A stretch of DNA of 64,000 nt from Flavobacterium denitrificans DSM 15936 (GCF_000425445.1 NZ_AUDL01000004.1:717271-781270); one strand, 5' to 3'. Shown: positions 17,854 to 26,842, counted from the first letter of the stretch. Made by a program: numbers and translations. The notes: generated by a model not told the origin, from the letters alone.

Positions 17854-19186
17854 CAAAGAATTTATCCACGAATTAGAGGAACTTATCGTTAAGAAAAATG
17901 ACAATGAACTTGAAATTTTACTTAATGATCTTCACCACGCCGATATCGCTGAAATTCTAGAAGAATTAGATTTTGACGAAGCAACCTATATTTTTAAAGT
18001 TTTAGATAGTGACAAAACTGCTGAAATTCTTCTTGAATTAGAAGAAGATTTGCGTGAAAATATCTTAAGCCGACTTTCACCAAAGGAAATTGCAGAAGAG
18101 CTTGATGAGCTTGAAACAAATGACGCCGCGGATATTATCGCCGAGCTTTCGCAGGAAATCAAAGCAGAAGTTATTTCCGAATTGGTTGATGTTGAGCACG
18201 CAAAAGATATTGTCGAATTATTACGCTATGACGAAAACACAGCGGGTGGTTTGATGGGTAAAGAGCTTGTAAAAGTCAATGAAAACTGGAATGTCTTGAC
18301 TTGCGTAAAAGAAATGCGTATTCAGGCAGAAAATGTTTCAAGAGTACATTCAATTTATGTGGTTGATGATGAAAACCGACTAAAAGGAAGACTATCACTT
18401 AAAGATTTATTGACTTCTTCGACCAAAACTCAGATTGGCGATGTCTATATCCGAAAATTAAACTTCGTAAATGTCGATACTGAGGATGTTGAGGTAGCGC
18501 GTATTATGCAGAAATATGATTTGGAAGCAATTCCGGTTGTTGATGAGCTCGGGCGTTTAGTAGGGAGAATTACAATCGACGATATCGTAGACGTTATCAA
18601 GGAAGAAGCCGATAAAGATTACCAGTTAGCGGCGGGTATTACGCAGGATATTGAAAGTAATGATAGTGTTCTTGAATTAACAAAAGCACGTTTGCCTTGG
18701 CTTTTAATTGGGATGGTAATCGAAATAGTAGCATCTTTTGTGTTAAAAGACAATGAAAGTGCTTTTCAGAAATATTCAACCTTAATTATTTTTGTGCCTT
18801 TATTATCAGCAACTGCTGGAAATATTGGTGTTCAAGCTTCGGCAATTGTTGTGCAAGGTTTGGCTAATGGTACTTTGAAAGAATTCAGCCGTAGTTATTT
18901 TAGCAAAGAACTTACCGTTTCTATGATTTCAGGAAGCATTATTTCTTTGCTTCTTTTAGGATATCATTCTCTTATGTATGGCCAATATTCTGTTGGATTG
19001 GCGATTTCAATTTCAATGATTGTAGTGATTTTGTTTGCAGCAACTTTGGGGACACTTGTGCCTCTTTTTCTTCATAAAAATAAAATAGATCCTGCAATTG
19101 CAACGGGTCCGTTTATCACAACAACAAATGACGTTTTTGGAATTATGCTCTACTTTGGAGTAGCAAAAATGATTCTTGGATTTTAG
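17837..19186 (+). CDS. mgtE: MgtE magnesium transporter
   Basis: This 449-residue Mg2+ channel has the three standard parts. The acidic MgtE N domain covers residues ~10-125 ([18 protein letters not shown]). A CBS-domain pair follows at ~130-255, with [15 protein letters not shown] and [21 protein letters not shown]. The five-helix pore domain starts near [14 protein letters not shown]. The N and CBS domains sense intracellular Mg2+. The gene starts inside ksgA (17-nt overlap), a pairing that may be regulatory or simply compact. Confidence 0.95.
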   Translation: MEFKVSKEFIHELEELIVKKNDNELEILLNDLHHADIAEILEELDFDEATYIFKVLDSDKTAEILLELEEDLRENILSRLSPKEIAEELDELETNDAADIIAELSQEIKAEVISELVDVEHAKDIVELLRYDENTAGGLMGKELVKVNENWNVLTCVKEMRIQAENVSRVHSIYVVDDENRLKGRLSLKDLLTSSTKTQIGDVYIRKLNFVNVDTEDVEVARIMQKYDLEAIPVVDELGRLVGRITIDDIVDVIKEEADKDYQLAAGITQDIESNDSVLELTKARLPWLLIGMVIEIVASFVLKDNESAFQKYSTLIIFVPLLSATAGNIGVQASAIVVQGLANGTLKEFSRSYFSKELTVSMISGSIISLLLLGYHSLMYGQYSVGLAISISMIVVILFAATLGTLVPLFLHKNKIDPAIATGPFITTTNDVFGIMLYFGVAKMILGF

Positions 19187-19299
19187 ATTTTTGGCACAAA
19201 TTAACAGCTTACAGTGATTTAAAATCTTTAAATTCTATGTAATTTGTAGCCGAAAAAATACGGTGTCAATCAGCCAGAAATAAATTAAAACCAAGCAGT

Positions 19300-20085
19300 A
19301 TGAAAGTACATATTATTGGAGGAGGAAACCTAGGGGTTTCTATTGCCTTGGGAATTGCTAAATTTTCGAAAAACAATCAAGTTACTGTTACAAGAAGAAA
19401 CATTGCAAGTATTCAATATTTGTCTGAATATGGAATCACAGTGTCTAATGATAACAAACACAATATTCAGGAAGCTGATGTTGTGATTTTAACTGTAAAG
19501 CCTTATCAAGTTGATACTGTTTTGGCTGAAATTTTGCCTGCTGTTCAAAACAAAACAATTGCTTCAGCAGTTAGTGGTTTGTCTTTGGATATGCTTCAGT
19601 CAAAAACAAATAATGAATATCCGGTTATGCGTATTATGCCAAACATTGCGGCACAATTTGGAGAATCGGCAACTTGTATTTCTTTTCCAGAAAAAGATAG
19701 AGAAAAAGCTTTGCCAATAGTTGACTTGTTTCAGGATTTAGGAACCGCTCCTGTAATTGATGAAAAATTGATGGATGCAGCAACTGTTCTTGGTGCATGC
19801 GGAACTGCTTATGCTTTAAGATATATTCGTGCTTCTATGCAGGCTGGAATCGAAATTGGATTTGATTCTAGTACAGCTTTAGCAATCGCTGCACAAACGG
19901 CAAAAGGAGCGGCAAAAATGTTATTAGAAGAGAAAGTACATCCAGAACAATTAATTGACCGCGTAACAACCCCACAAGGTTGTACGATTGTTGGTTTGAA
20001 TGAAATGGAGCATAATGGTTTTAGTTCATCATTGATAAAAGGAATTAAAACTTCTTTGAAGCAAATCAAAGGGTTGTTGAAATAA
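19300..20085 (+). CDS. proC: Pyrroline-5-carboxylate reductase
   Basis: This 261-residue NAD(P)H enzyme catalyses the last step of proline synthesis. The Rossmann motif is IIGGGNLGVSIALG at the N-terminus. Further family segments are VKPYQVDTVL, VMRIMPNIAAQFG and the C-terminal signature PEQLIDRVTTPQGCTIVGL. The upstream gap (19187-19299) shows no clear promoter, so read-through from mgtE is possible. Confidence 0.95.
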   Translation: MKVHIIGGGNLGVSIALGIAKFSKNNQVTVTRRNIASIQYLSEYGITVSNDNKHNIQEADVVILTVKPYQVDTVLAEILPAVQNKTIASAVSGLSLDMLQSKTNNEYPVMRIMPNIAAQFGESATCISFPEKDREKALPIVDLFQDLGTAPVIDEKLMDAATVLGACGTAYALRYIRASMQAGIEIGFDSSTALAIAAQTAKGAAKMLLEEKVHPEQLIDRVTTPQGCTIVGLNEMEHNGFSSSLIKGIKTSLKQIKGLLK

Positions 20086-20107
20086 AAATTTCAATTTTTG
20101 AAATATC

Positions 20108-20170
20108 AAATTCCAAATTCCAAACTTTTAACTGGGATTTGGGATTTTTTGTTTTTAGGATTTGGAATTT
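20108..20170. terminator. Imperfect inverted repeat between convergent genes
   Basis: AAATTCCAAATTCC (20108-20121) can pair with GGATTTGGAATTT (20158-20170). An inner GGGATTTGGGATTTTTT follows. It lies between proC and the convergent cytochrome gene and could end both transcripts. The AAATTCC text is repetitive and also occurs near 16393-16420. Confidence 0.5.
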
Positions 20171-20574
20171 TATTTGGAATGGCAATATTCAATTAAACGT
20201 GCGACATCTTCTTTAGATAACGTTTTTGAAAACACCGTTTTATGATAATCAATGGCTAAAATTTCCACTTTTGTAGAGTCAATTTTATACTTTTTATTAG
20301 TAAGCCAGTTTACAAAAACAATTGAATCAACTTCGTGAAGTGCTGGTCCAGTCGATTTTGAATTCAATTTATGGCAAGCCAAACAATTAGAATCAAATAC
20401 TTCTTTTCCTTTTTTTTGATTGGCAGTTAAGTCGGGATTTCCGCAAGAAGGTAAATCTCGGGTTCCACATTCTGGAGTTTCTGTTTTTTTGAAGATCATA
20501 AAATACATAACTGCTCCAAATGATAATGCTAATATAACTGTTAAAGAAAAAAGTATAATTCGAATTCTTTTCAT
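20170..20574 (-). CDS. Membrane-anchored c-type cytochrome
   Basis: The 134-residue protein has one N-terminal hydrophobic helix (residues ~5-28), acting as an uncleaved anchor or signal. The heme-attachment site CLACH is at residues 64-68. The C-terminal helix KEDVARLIEYC is typical of small mono-heme cytochromes. No methionine occurs after the heme site. The stretch DYHKTVFSKTLS sits where relatives usually have the distal Met. Cys36 and Cys44 lie between the helix and the heme site. It ends the nhaA unit on the minus strand. Confidence 0.85.
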   Translation of the reverse strand: MKRIRIILFSLTVILALSFGAVMYFMIFKKTETPECGTRDLPSCGNPDLTANQKKGKEVFDSNCLACHKLNSKSTGPALHEVDSIVFVNWLTNKKYKIDSTKVEILAIDYHKTVFSKTLSKEDVARLIEYCHSK

Positions 20575-20594
20575 AATGTCTTCATATTTTTCAT

Positions 20595-20894
20595 TTAGGC
20601 AAAAACTTCAAAATGCTCGACATTTTCTTCAAATTCTAAAAGAAATTGTTCATCTTCGGGATAATATTTGGCTTTTTCAATATTTTCTCCAGCAAAGTTT
20701 TTAATGACTTTCCAATTTTCCCAATAGGTTATAAGCAAAAAATGTCCTTCATTATTTTTGATGCTTTTTAAAAAAGAAAGCTTCACAAAGCCTGGAGTTT
20801 TTTCATAATCTGGAATGGCAGTTTTGATTATAAACTCGGTATAAGTTTCATAATCTTCCATTTTTGTTTTTCCGTGCCAGATTCTTGCAATCAT
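20595..20894 (-). CDS. Antibiotic-biosynthesis-monooxygenase (ABM) fold protein
   Basis: This small 99-residue protein has the dimeric alpha/beta-barrel pattern of the ABM superfamily: MIARIWHGKTKMEDYETYTEF, then IPDYEKTPGFVKLSFLKS, and LLITYWENWKVIKNFAGE. Such proteins include quinol monooxygenases and heme-degrading enzymes, and many are unassigned. Its start overlaps the nhaA stop by four bases (ATGA), so it is translated with nhaA. Confidence 0.8.
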   Translation of the reverse strand: MIARIWHGKTKMEDYETYTEFIIKTAIPDYEKTPGFVKLSFLKSIKNNEGHFLLITYWENWKVIKNFAGENIEKAKYYPEDEQFLLEFEENVEHFEVFA

Positions 20895-22042
20895 GATTTT
20901 GATTTTAGGTCCTTTTTCAAAGTATGTTTTAAATAGAAAAACCCAAAAAATCCAGAAAGCATAGACGCAATCAGAATAGCAATTTTGGAGAATACAATCG
21001 TTTCAGGATCTTTAAAAGCTAAAATGGTTATGAAAATTGACATAGTGAAACCAATTCCGCCCAACATTCCAGCGCCTAAAATATGAGCCCATTTTAGTTT
21101 TTTCGGTAGAGCACATAAACCTGCCGTTACCCCAATTGATGAAAAAAGTACAATTCCTAAAGGTTTTCCAACAACTAAACCAAGAATAATTCCATACGTA
21201 TTTGGATGATTCAAGCCTTCATGCCAATCTTGTGTTATAGCAATGCATGTATTTGCAATGGCAAAAAGCGGCAAGATGATAAAAGCAACAGGTTTGTGTA
21301 ATAGATGCTGTAATTTGTATGAAGATGAATTTTCACTGCCGTCGCCAAACGGAATTACAAATGCTAATATTACGCCGGTAATTGTTGCATGTACGCCAGA
21401 ATTCAGCATAAAATACCACATTACAATGCCACCGATTAAGTATGGAATGATATTGTTAATTTTCATTCGGTTTAAAACAAATAGAAATCCCCAAATTCCT
21501 AATGCAATGGCAAGATTCACAAAAGCAATTGAAGTAGTATAAAAAACGGCAATGACAATTATGGCTCCCAAATCATCAATTACGGCAAGTGCGGTTAAAA
21601 AAACTTTTAAAGAAGGGGGAACTTTATTTCCTAATAGAGATAAAATTCCAATTGCAAATGCAATGTCGGTTGCCATGGGAATTCCTGCTCCATTTTGTGT
21701 TGCAGTCCCAAAATTTAAAGCTAAAAAAATTGCCGCCGGAACGAGCATTCCGCCAAGCGCGGCCATAATTGGTAAAGAAGCGTTTTTGATATTCGATAAT
21801 TCGCCATGATAGATTTCGCGTTCCAGTTCCAGTCCAATCAGCAAAAAGAAAATTGTCATCAAGCCATCATTGATCCAATGAGTGATGGAATGTCCGGCTA
21901 AATCTTTTTCCCAAAAAGAAACATATTCAACAGAATAAGCGGAATTTGCAAGATACAACGAGCAGATTGTCACAAACAACAATAGCAGTCCGCCAGATTT
22001 TTCGTTATTGAAAAAAGAATTAAAAGTCTTGGTTAGTTCCAT
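20891..22042 (-). CDS. nhaA: Na+/H+ antiporter NhaA
   Basis: This 383-residue inner-membrane antiporter exports Na+ in exchange for protons. The paired aspartates of the ion site are in ALAVIDDLGAIIVIA. IPMATDIAFAIGILSLLG and GIGFTMSIFITILAF are the family signatures. About eleven to twelve hydrophobic helices are visible and the length is normal. It heads a unit with the ABM protein (4-bp overlap) and the cytochrome gene 20 nt further on. A TAACTTTG box lies upstream at 22096-22103. Confidence 0.95.
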   Translation of the reverse strand: MELTKTFNSFFNNEKSGGLLLLFVTICSLYLANSAYSVEYVSFWEKDLAGHSITHWINDGLMTIFFLLIGLELEREIYHGELSNIKNASLPIMAALGGMLVPAAIFLALNFGTATQNGAGIPMATDIAFAIGILSLLGNKVPPSLKVFLTALAVIDDLGAIIVIAVFYTTSIAFVNLAIALGIWGFLFVLNRMKINNIIPYLIGGIVMWYFMLNSGVHATITGVILAFVIPFGDGSENSSSYKLQHLLHKPVAFIILPLFAIANTCIAITQDWHEGLNHPNTYGIILGLVVGKPLGIVLFSSIGVTAGLCALPKKLKWAHILGAGMLGGIGFTMSIFITILAFKDPETIVFSKIAILIASMLSGFFGFFYLKHTLKKDLKSKS

Positions 22043-22095
22043 TTGGTTGATTTTGCAGAGATTTGAGAGAGTTCGTTTTTTTAGTCTCTTATTTT

Positions 22096-22103
22096 CAAAG
22101 TTA
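22096..22103 (-). promoter_or_regulatory. Candidate -7 element for nhaA
   Basis: The minus strand reads TAACTTTG, an exact TAnnTTTG match about 54 nt before the nhaA ATG. No clear -33 TTG is seen. Confidence 0.4.
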
Positions 22104-22177
22104 AAAAAATAAAACGAATTTGCTTTTTTCCGTTTTCATGGATTCATAAAACACAAGCGAATCTTCAATAATTACTG

Positions 22178-22185
22178 TATTTTTG
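22178..22185 (+). promoter_or_regulatory. Candidate -7 element for the 2-hydroxyacid dehydrogenase gene
   Basis: TATTTTTG matches TAnnTTTG and predicts a transcript start near 22191. That is downstream of the TTG at 22187 and supports the ATG at 22208 as the true start. Confidence 0.4.
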
Positions 22186-22207
22186 TTTGATATTAAATTC
22201 AAGAAAA

Positions 22208-23158
22208 ATGAGTGTAAAAATTCTTCATATTGACAGCAATAATCCCGTTTTGTGGAACCAACTAGAAGAAGCAGGTTTTGAAAATCATGCTGATTTTAAA
22301 TCTTCTAAAGAAGAAATTGAAGCTAAAATTCATGATTATAACGGAATTGTAATTCGCAGTCGTTTTAAGATTGACAAGACTTTTTTAGACAAAGCAACTA
22401 AGTTGCAATTCATTGCACGGGTTGGCGCTGGTTTAGAAAGTATTGATTGTGAGTATGCTTCTGCAAAAGGAATTCATTTAATTGCCGCGCCAGAAGGAAA
22501 TCGAAACGCCGTTGCCGAACATTCTCTTGGTGTGATCTTATCATTGTTCAACAATCTTAATCAGGCCGATGCTGAAGTAAGAGCTGGACACTGGAACAGA
22601 GAAAGTAATCGTGGTCATGAACTCGATGGAAAAACAGTTGGGATTATTGGTTATGGGAATATGGGAAAAGCTTTTGCCAAAAAACTTCGCGGTTTTGAAA
22701 CTGAAGTTTTGTTTTGTGATATTCTAGAAAATATTGGAGACGAAAATGCAAAACAAGTTTCATTGGCAGAATTGCAAAAAAGTGCCGATGTTTTGAGTTT
22801 GCATTTGCCTTGGACTCCTGAAACAGACAAAATGGTTGATGCAAATTTTATAAACGCGTTTTCGAAGCCATTTTGGATAATAAATACTTCTCGCGGAAAA
22901 AATATAGTCACAGCCGATTTAGTTGAAGCAATGAAGTCTAAAAAGGTTCTGGGTGCAGGTCTGGATGTTTTGGAATATGAGAAATTATCATTTGAGACCC
23001 TTTTTCAGGATAAAAACACACCAGAAGCGTTTCAATATTTATTAGATGCTAAAAATGTTTTGCTGACACCGCATATTGCAGGATGGACTTTTGAAAGCCA
23101 TGAGCGTTTAGCGCAAGTAATTGTCAATAAAATCAAGGCAGTTTATGAGAAAAAATAG
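22208..23158 (+). CDS. D-isomer 2-hydroxyacid dehydrogenase
   Basis: From the ATG at 22208 it has 316 residues. The NAD-binding motif is VGIIGYGNMGKAF. The catalytic arginine and acid-base region lie in NTSRGKNIVTADLVEAM and LDVLEYE, and the histidine is in LTPHIAGWTFES. It resembles phosphoglycerate dehydrogenase without a C-terminal ACT domain. It could be a SerA-type enzyme or another 2-ketoacid reductase, so I leave the symbol open. It is a single-gene unit. Confidence 0.88.
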   Translation: MSVKILHIDSNNPVLWNQLEEAGFENHADFKSSKEEIEAKIHDYNGIVIRSRFKIDKTFLDKATKLQFIARVGAGLESIDCEYASAKGIHLIAAPEGNRNAVAEHSLGVILSLFNNLNQADAEVRAGHWNRESNRGHELDGKTVGIIGYGNMGKAFAKKLRGFETEVLFCDILENIGDENAKQVSLAELQKSADVLSLHLPWTPETDKMVDANFINAFSKPFWIINTSRGKNIVTADLVEAMKSKKVLGAGLDVLEYEKLSFETLFQDKNTPEAFQYLLDAKNVLLTPHIAGWTFESHERLAQVIVNKIKAVYEKK

Positions 23159-23160
23159 TG

Positions 23161-23192
23161 CCTCGTGTTTGGTTTTTAATAACGAGGTTTTT
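23161..23192 (+). terminator. Probable terminator
   Basis: CCTCGT (23161-23166) pairs with ACGAGG (23182-23187), followed by TTTTT, directly after the dehydrogenase stop. The stem is short and the loop is 15 nt. Confidence 0.5.
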
Positions 23193-23349
23193 CCTGTAAA
23201 TTTTATTTGGCAAGATTAGTTTTATTTGTTAATTTTTAATAATATTGTTTCCGAATTTTAAAGAATGATTCTAAGTAGTTTCTTTTTTTGAAGTTCGGAG
23301 AAAACCGAAAATCCTAAGAGTAGGAATTAACGAATTTATTAAGAAAAAA

Positions 23350-23727
23350 ATGGATTTAGAAAAAACATCTGATCATTTTGAAGAACCAATCCCGGTATTT
23401 CAGGTTGATCCTATTATGGTATTGATTTTTGGATTTTTAACTTGTGGGTTGTATTTAATTTATTGGAATATTAAAGTAGCTGAGGTTTTGAATGCTGTAG
23501 CAAAGAGAGAAGTTATTTCGCAACCTATTGCAATTTTTGCTGGTTGCTGTTTGCCGGTTAATATTTATTTCTACTACCTTGCAGGGAAAGAAGGTTTACC
23601 AAAAGTTTATGAGCGAACAGGTGAACTTCAAAAAGATCAATCTACTTTACTAATTGTTTTAGGATTCTTTTTTCCTATTGCTGCAGCTATGATTGTACAA
23701 GGTGATATCAACAGGTTATATAAATAA
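23350..23727 (+). CDS. Small membrane protein, DUF4234-like
   Basis: This 125-residue protein has three hydrophobic segments. PIMVLIFGFLTCGLYLIYWN is the hallmark segment, resembling DUF4234 with its GxYxxYW-type motif. The others are IAIFAGCCLPVNIYFYYL and LLIVLGFFFPIAAAMIVQG. The acidic N-terminus precedes the first helix. It is the first of four small membrane-protein genes on this strand and overlaps the next by 35 bases. The function is unknown. Confidence 0.75.
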   Translation: MDLEKTSDHFEEPIPVFQVDPIMVLIFGFLTCGLYLIYWNIKVAEVLNAVAKREVISQPIAIFAGCCLPVNIYFYYLAGKEGLPKVYERTGELQKDQSTLLIVLGFFFPIAAAMIVQGDINRLYK

Positions 23728-24166
23728 TAGTCAATCAAGACGTAAAATTTACGGAATTATCGGTGCATTTATTACACTGATAATTCCGTTTTTTTTAATG
23801 CTTGATAATAATAATGATCACTTAGAAACCGATCAGTCTTTTTGCCCTTTTAAAATGTTGACAGGTTTTCCATGTCCGGGCTGTGGAATAACAAAATCTC
23901 TTGTTTACTTTTATGAAGGTAACTTGATGAAATCAATTAGTTATCATGTTTTGGGGCCATTTGTTGTTTTGTTTTGTGTTTTAACAATTTTTGTACTTTT
24001 AACGGAGTTGGTCACTAAAAAGGAATATTTTGTCGGACTTTTGTATAATAAGAGATTAGCATACGGATTAGCAATTTTTTTGGCTGTCTATCATTTTATA
24101 AGATTGATTTTTTTTGTGAAAAATAATTCCTTCGATGATATTTTGCATCAATCAATTTGGTTTTAA
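23693..24166 (+). CDS. DUF2752 membrane protein
   Basis: The 157-residue frame contains the DUF2752 core FCPFKMLTGFPCPGCGITKS, with the CPxCG cysteines, followed by hydrophobic helices and a charged tail. The start is uncertain. The frame opens with TTG at 23693, GTG at 23702 is also possible, and the first ATG at 23801 would remove the first membrane helix. Either upstream start places it inside the DUF4234-like gene, which suggests translational coupling. The function is unknown. Confidence 0.75.
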   Translation: MYKVISTGYINNSQSRRKIYGIIGAFITLIIPFFLMLDNNNDHLETDQSFCPFKMLTGFPCPGCGITKSLVYFYEGNLMKSISYHVLGPFVVLFCVLTIFVLLTELVTKKEYFVGLLYNKRLAYGLAIFLAVYHFIRLIFFVKNNSFDDILHQSIWF

Positions 24167-24242
24167 GGAGGTTGCAGTTTTGATAAATTGAATATCAGGT
24201 TTTTTACTCAAGTATTATTTTAAAATTAAAAAAAATAAGATT

Positions 24243-24518
24243 ATGGAAAATACAAAAACAGAACATTGGAACAATCCGCCACAATACCAGCAAGAAAACA
24301 AAAAAGTTGTTGCAGGAATATTGGCAATTTTATTAGGAGCATTAGGAATTCATAAATTTTATCTTGGTTACACTAAAGAAGGTATTATTCAGTTGCTTTT
24401 GGGCCTTATGTGTGGTGTTGGAGGTGTAATCGGAATTATTGAAGGAATTTTATATTTAACAAAAACAGACGAAGACTTTTATCAAACGTACCAAGTAGGT
24501 TATAAAGGTTGGTTTTAA
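24243..24518 (+). CDS. TM2-domain protein 1
   Basis: The 91 residues contain a soluble, Asn/Gln-rich N-terminus (~22 residues) and then the TM2 domain. The helix AGILAILLGALGIHKFYLGY carries the G-x-H-K-F-Y-L-G core, followed by a second helix LLLGLMCGVGGVIGIIEGI. A short tail ends QTYQVGYKGWF. TM2 proteins are small inner-membrane proteins with no settled function in bacteria. It is a close paralogue of the next gene. Confidence 0.88.
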   Translation: MENTKTEHWNNPPQYQQENKKVVAGILAILLGALGIHKFYLGYTKEGIIQLLLGLMCGVGGVIGIIEGILYLTKTDEDFYQTYQVGYKGWF

Positions 24519-24658
24519 AAGAAGTTAATCCTTTAAAATGTCTTTTCTTAATACAATATTGGCTTGTTGGAAGCAAATTCTCTTTTTGTGATTTTTAATT
24601 TTGAGGTCTTTTAAGATTTTTCTTAAAATGAATTTTTAAAAACCTTAATAATTAAAAA

Positions 24659-24913
24659 ATGGAAAACACAAAATCAGGAAATGTTGAGAATAAGAAAGTT
24701 ATAGCAGGAGTCTTAGGGATTTTATTAGGAGCTTTTGGTGCGCATAAATTTTATTTAGGATATACTAAAGAAGGAATTATTCAATTAATAGTAAGCGTTG
24801 TTACTTGTGGGCTAGGCGGTATGGTTGGATTTGTGGAAGGTATAATTTACTTGACAAAATCTGATGATGAGTTTTATAAAACTTACCAACTTGGAAGAAA
24901 AGCGTGGTTTTAG
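24659..24913 (+). CDS. TM2-domain protein 2
   Basis: This 84-residue paralogue of the preceding gene shares the core (GAFGAHKFYLGYTKEGIIQL), the second helix and the tail TYQLGRKAWF. It differs in a shorter N-terminus and in TCGLGGMVGFVEGIIYL. A 140-nt gap separates the two, so they look like a tandem duplication. A perfect palindromic terminator follows. Confidence 0.88.
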   Translation: MENTKSGNVENKKVIAGVLGILLGAFGAHKFYLGYTKEGIIQLIVSVVTCGLGGMVGFVEGIIYLTKSDDEFYKTYQLGRKAWF

Positions 24914-24960
24914 TTTAGAAATTAAGCAAATCCAGTTTTAATAAAAATTGTAAAAACAAA

Positions 24961-24995
24961 AATCCCATCTGCCTAGGCAGATGGGATTTTTTATG
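24961..24995. terminator. Perfect palindromic terminator
   Basis: AATCCCATCTGCCT and AGGCAGATGGGATT form a 28-bp perfect palindrome at 24961-24988, with flanking A- and T-runs. It lies between the TM2 gene and the convergent OlsF-like gene and can end both. Confidence 0.9.
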
Positions 24996-25009
24996 TTTGA
25001 TAGATTGTG

Positions 25010-26812
25010 TTAGTCTTCTTTTTCAGATAATTTCCTTTCTAATTCAAGCTGAAATTCTTCAATAACCGGTTTCATGGTGCTTTCTGGAATATCGGCTATT
25101 CTAATGTACATTAAACCGTCAATAGCGTTGTTGAATAATGGATCAACGTTGAAAGCAACAACTCTTGCGTTTTGTTTGATGTATTTCTTAATCAAAACCG
25201 GCAGGCGTAAATTCCCTGGTTCTAATTCGTCAATGATTTTGTCAAACTTGTTTAAGTCAGATTCAGCTTCATCAAAAATAAAGTCTTTGTCAGCGTCTTT
25301 CAGTTTTACTTTATATGCTTTTTTCGGATGAATGTATTGTGCAATATAGGGATCATAATAGTTTGATTTCATGAACTCAATCATCAATGATTTTGAGAAG
25401 TCAGAAAATTGATTACTGATGCTTACACCTCCAACCAAATACTTATGCTCAGGATGGCGAAGAGTTGTGTGAATAATGCCTTTCCATAATAAAAATAATG
25501 GCATCGGTTTTTGTTGATATTCACGAGTGATAAAGGCACGACCCATTTCAATAGATTTGCTCATCATATCGTGAAGTTCAGGTTCAAACCTGAAAAGGTC
25601 TGTTAGATAAAAACCTTCAATGCCATATTTGCGGTAAATATCAGAGCCTAATCCCATTCGATAAGCCCCTGCGATTTTTTTTGTTTCGTCGTCCCACAAA
25701 AACATATGATGATAGTACTGGTCGTACTCGTCAAGGTCAATTGATTCGTTTGTTCCTTCGCCAACTTCGCGGAAAGTAATTTCGCGAAGACGACCAATTT
25801 CATGCAAGATATTCGGAATTGATTTTGCTTTTGCAAAAAATACTTCATAATTTTTGCTTTGCAAGAATCGGGAATCGTTGTCTCTTAAAGCTTGAACTTC
25901 AGCAATAAGTTTTGATTCGTTGACTGGAGTAACGATTTTTTTCGGCGCTTTCGAAATCTTAAGGCTTGCCGTATCAATCAATTTGGTGTCCTTTTCAAAA
26001 GGATTGGCCAGCATGTAGGTTTTTTTTCTTAAAAACTCTGAATATTCTTCAAACGATTCAATCTCGTTTTGTTCGTTTACAGAAATTGGTTTTCCAATAC
26101 GAACTTTAATGACGCGGTCTTTCTGAGTTAGCAATTCTGATGGAAGTTTTGCTGTACGTAAAGTGTCGTCAATTTTTGAAAGCCAATAGAATAATTTACT
26201 GTTTTTGGCATGGAAATAAATTGGAACAACAGGAACTTTAGCTTTTCTGATTAATTTCAAAGCGCCTTCTTCCCAAGGTTTATCAACTACTAGTTTTCCA
26301 TCTTTATAAGTTGAAACTTCTCCAGCAGGAAAAATCCCAAGTGGTTTTCCGTCGCTTAAGTGACGTAGTGTTTCTTTAATTCCAATTACGCTCGATTTTG
26401 CATCCTTATGGTTTTCAAAAGGATTAACCGGCATAATGTATTTTTTCATCGGGACAATTCTGTGTAACAAGAAATTGGCAATAATTTTGAAATTTGGTTC
26501 TCTTTCAAGCATTAATTTCAAAAGCAAAATTCCATCAATTCCTCCAAGGGGATGATTTGAAATAGTAATGTAAGCCCCATCTTTTGGCAGACGTTTTAAA
26601 TCTTCTTCAGGGATTTCAAATTTGATTTCCATCTCATCTAAAATTCCGTTCAAAAACGCAAGGTCTTCCAAATGTTTGTTGCGATCGTAAATTTTATTAA
26701 GGGTCGAGATCTTAAGAACCTTCATAAGAATCCAGCCTGAAAAAGTACCAAATACTCCGTACTTATCAACATTTATTGCCTTTGCAACTTCTTTCGCGGT
26801 AACTAAACCCAT
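25010..26812 (-). CDS. olsF: OlsF-like bifunctional acyltransferase (ornithine lipid synthesis)
   Basis: The 600-residue protein fuses two acyltransferases. The N-terminal ~300 residues are PlsC-like, with SNHPLGGIDG at residues ~82-91 as the catalytic HxxxxxD region, then GIFPAGEVSTYKDG and KVPVVPIYFHAKNS. The C-terminal half is a GNAT/hemolysin-type OlsB-like N-acyltransferase, with LREITFREVGEG, AGAYRMGLGSDI and EMGRAFITREYQ. This layout matches OlsF, described in F. johnsoniae and Serratia, which makes ornithine lipids. The spacing is HX5D rather than the common HX4D. The name rests on domain order and motif recall. Confidence 0.82.
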   Translation of the reverse strand: MGLVTAKEVAKAINVDKYGVFGTFSGWILMKVLKISTLNKIYDRNKHLEDLAFLNGILDEMEIKFEIPEEDLKRLPKDGAYITISNHPLGGIDGILLLKLMLEREPNFKIIANFLLHRIVPMKKYIMPVNPFENHKDAKSSVIGIKETLRHLSDGKPLGIFPAGEVSTYKDGKLVVDKPWEEGALKLIRKAKVPVVPIYFHAKNSKLFYWLSKIDDTLRTAKLPSELLTQKDRVIKVRIGKPISVNEQNEIESFEEYSEFLRKKTYMLANPFEKDTKLIDTASLKISKAPKKIVTPVNESKLIAEVQALRDNDSRFLQSKNYEVFFAKAKSIPNILHEIGRLREITFREVGEGTNESIDLDEYDQYYHHMFLWDDETKKIAGAYRMGLGSDIYRKYGIEGFYLTDLFRFEPELHDMMSKSIEMGRAFITREYQQKPMPLFLLWKGIIHTTLRHPEHKYLVGGVSISNQFSDFSKSLMIEFMKSNYYDPYIAQYIHPKKAYKVKLKDADKDFIFDEAESDLNKFDKIIDELEPGNLRLPVLIKKYIKQNARVVAFNVDPLFNNAIDGLMYIRIADIPESTMKPVIEEFQLELERKLSEKED

Positions 26813-26842
26813 GTACTATTTTTAAATTATTAGAGTAGCGAA

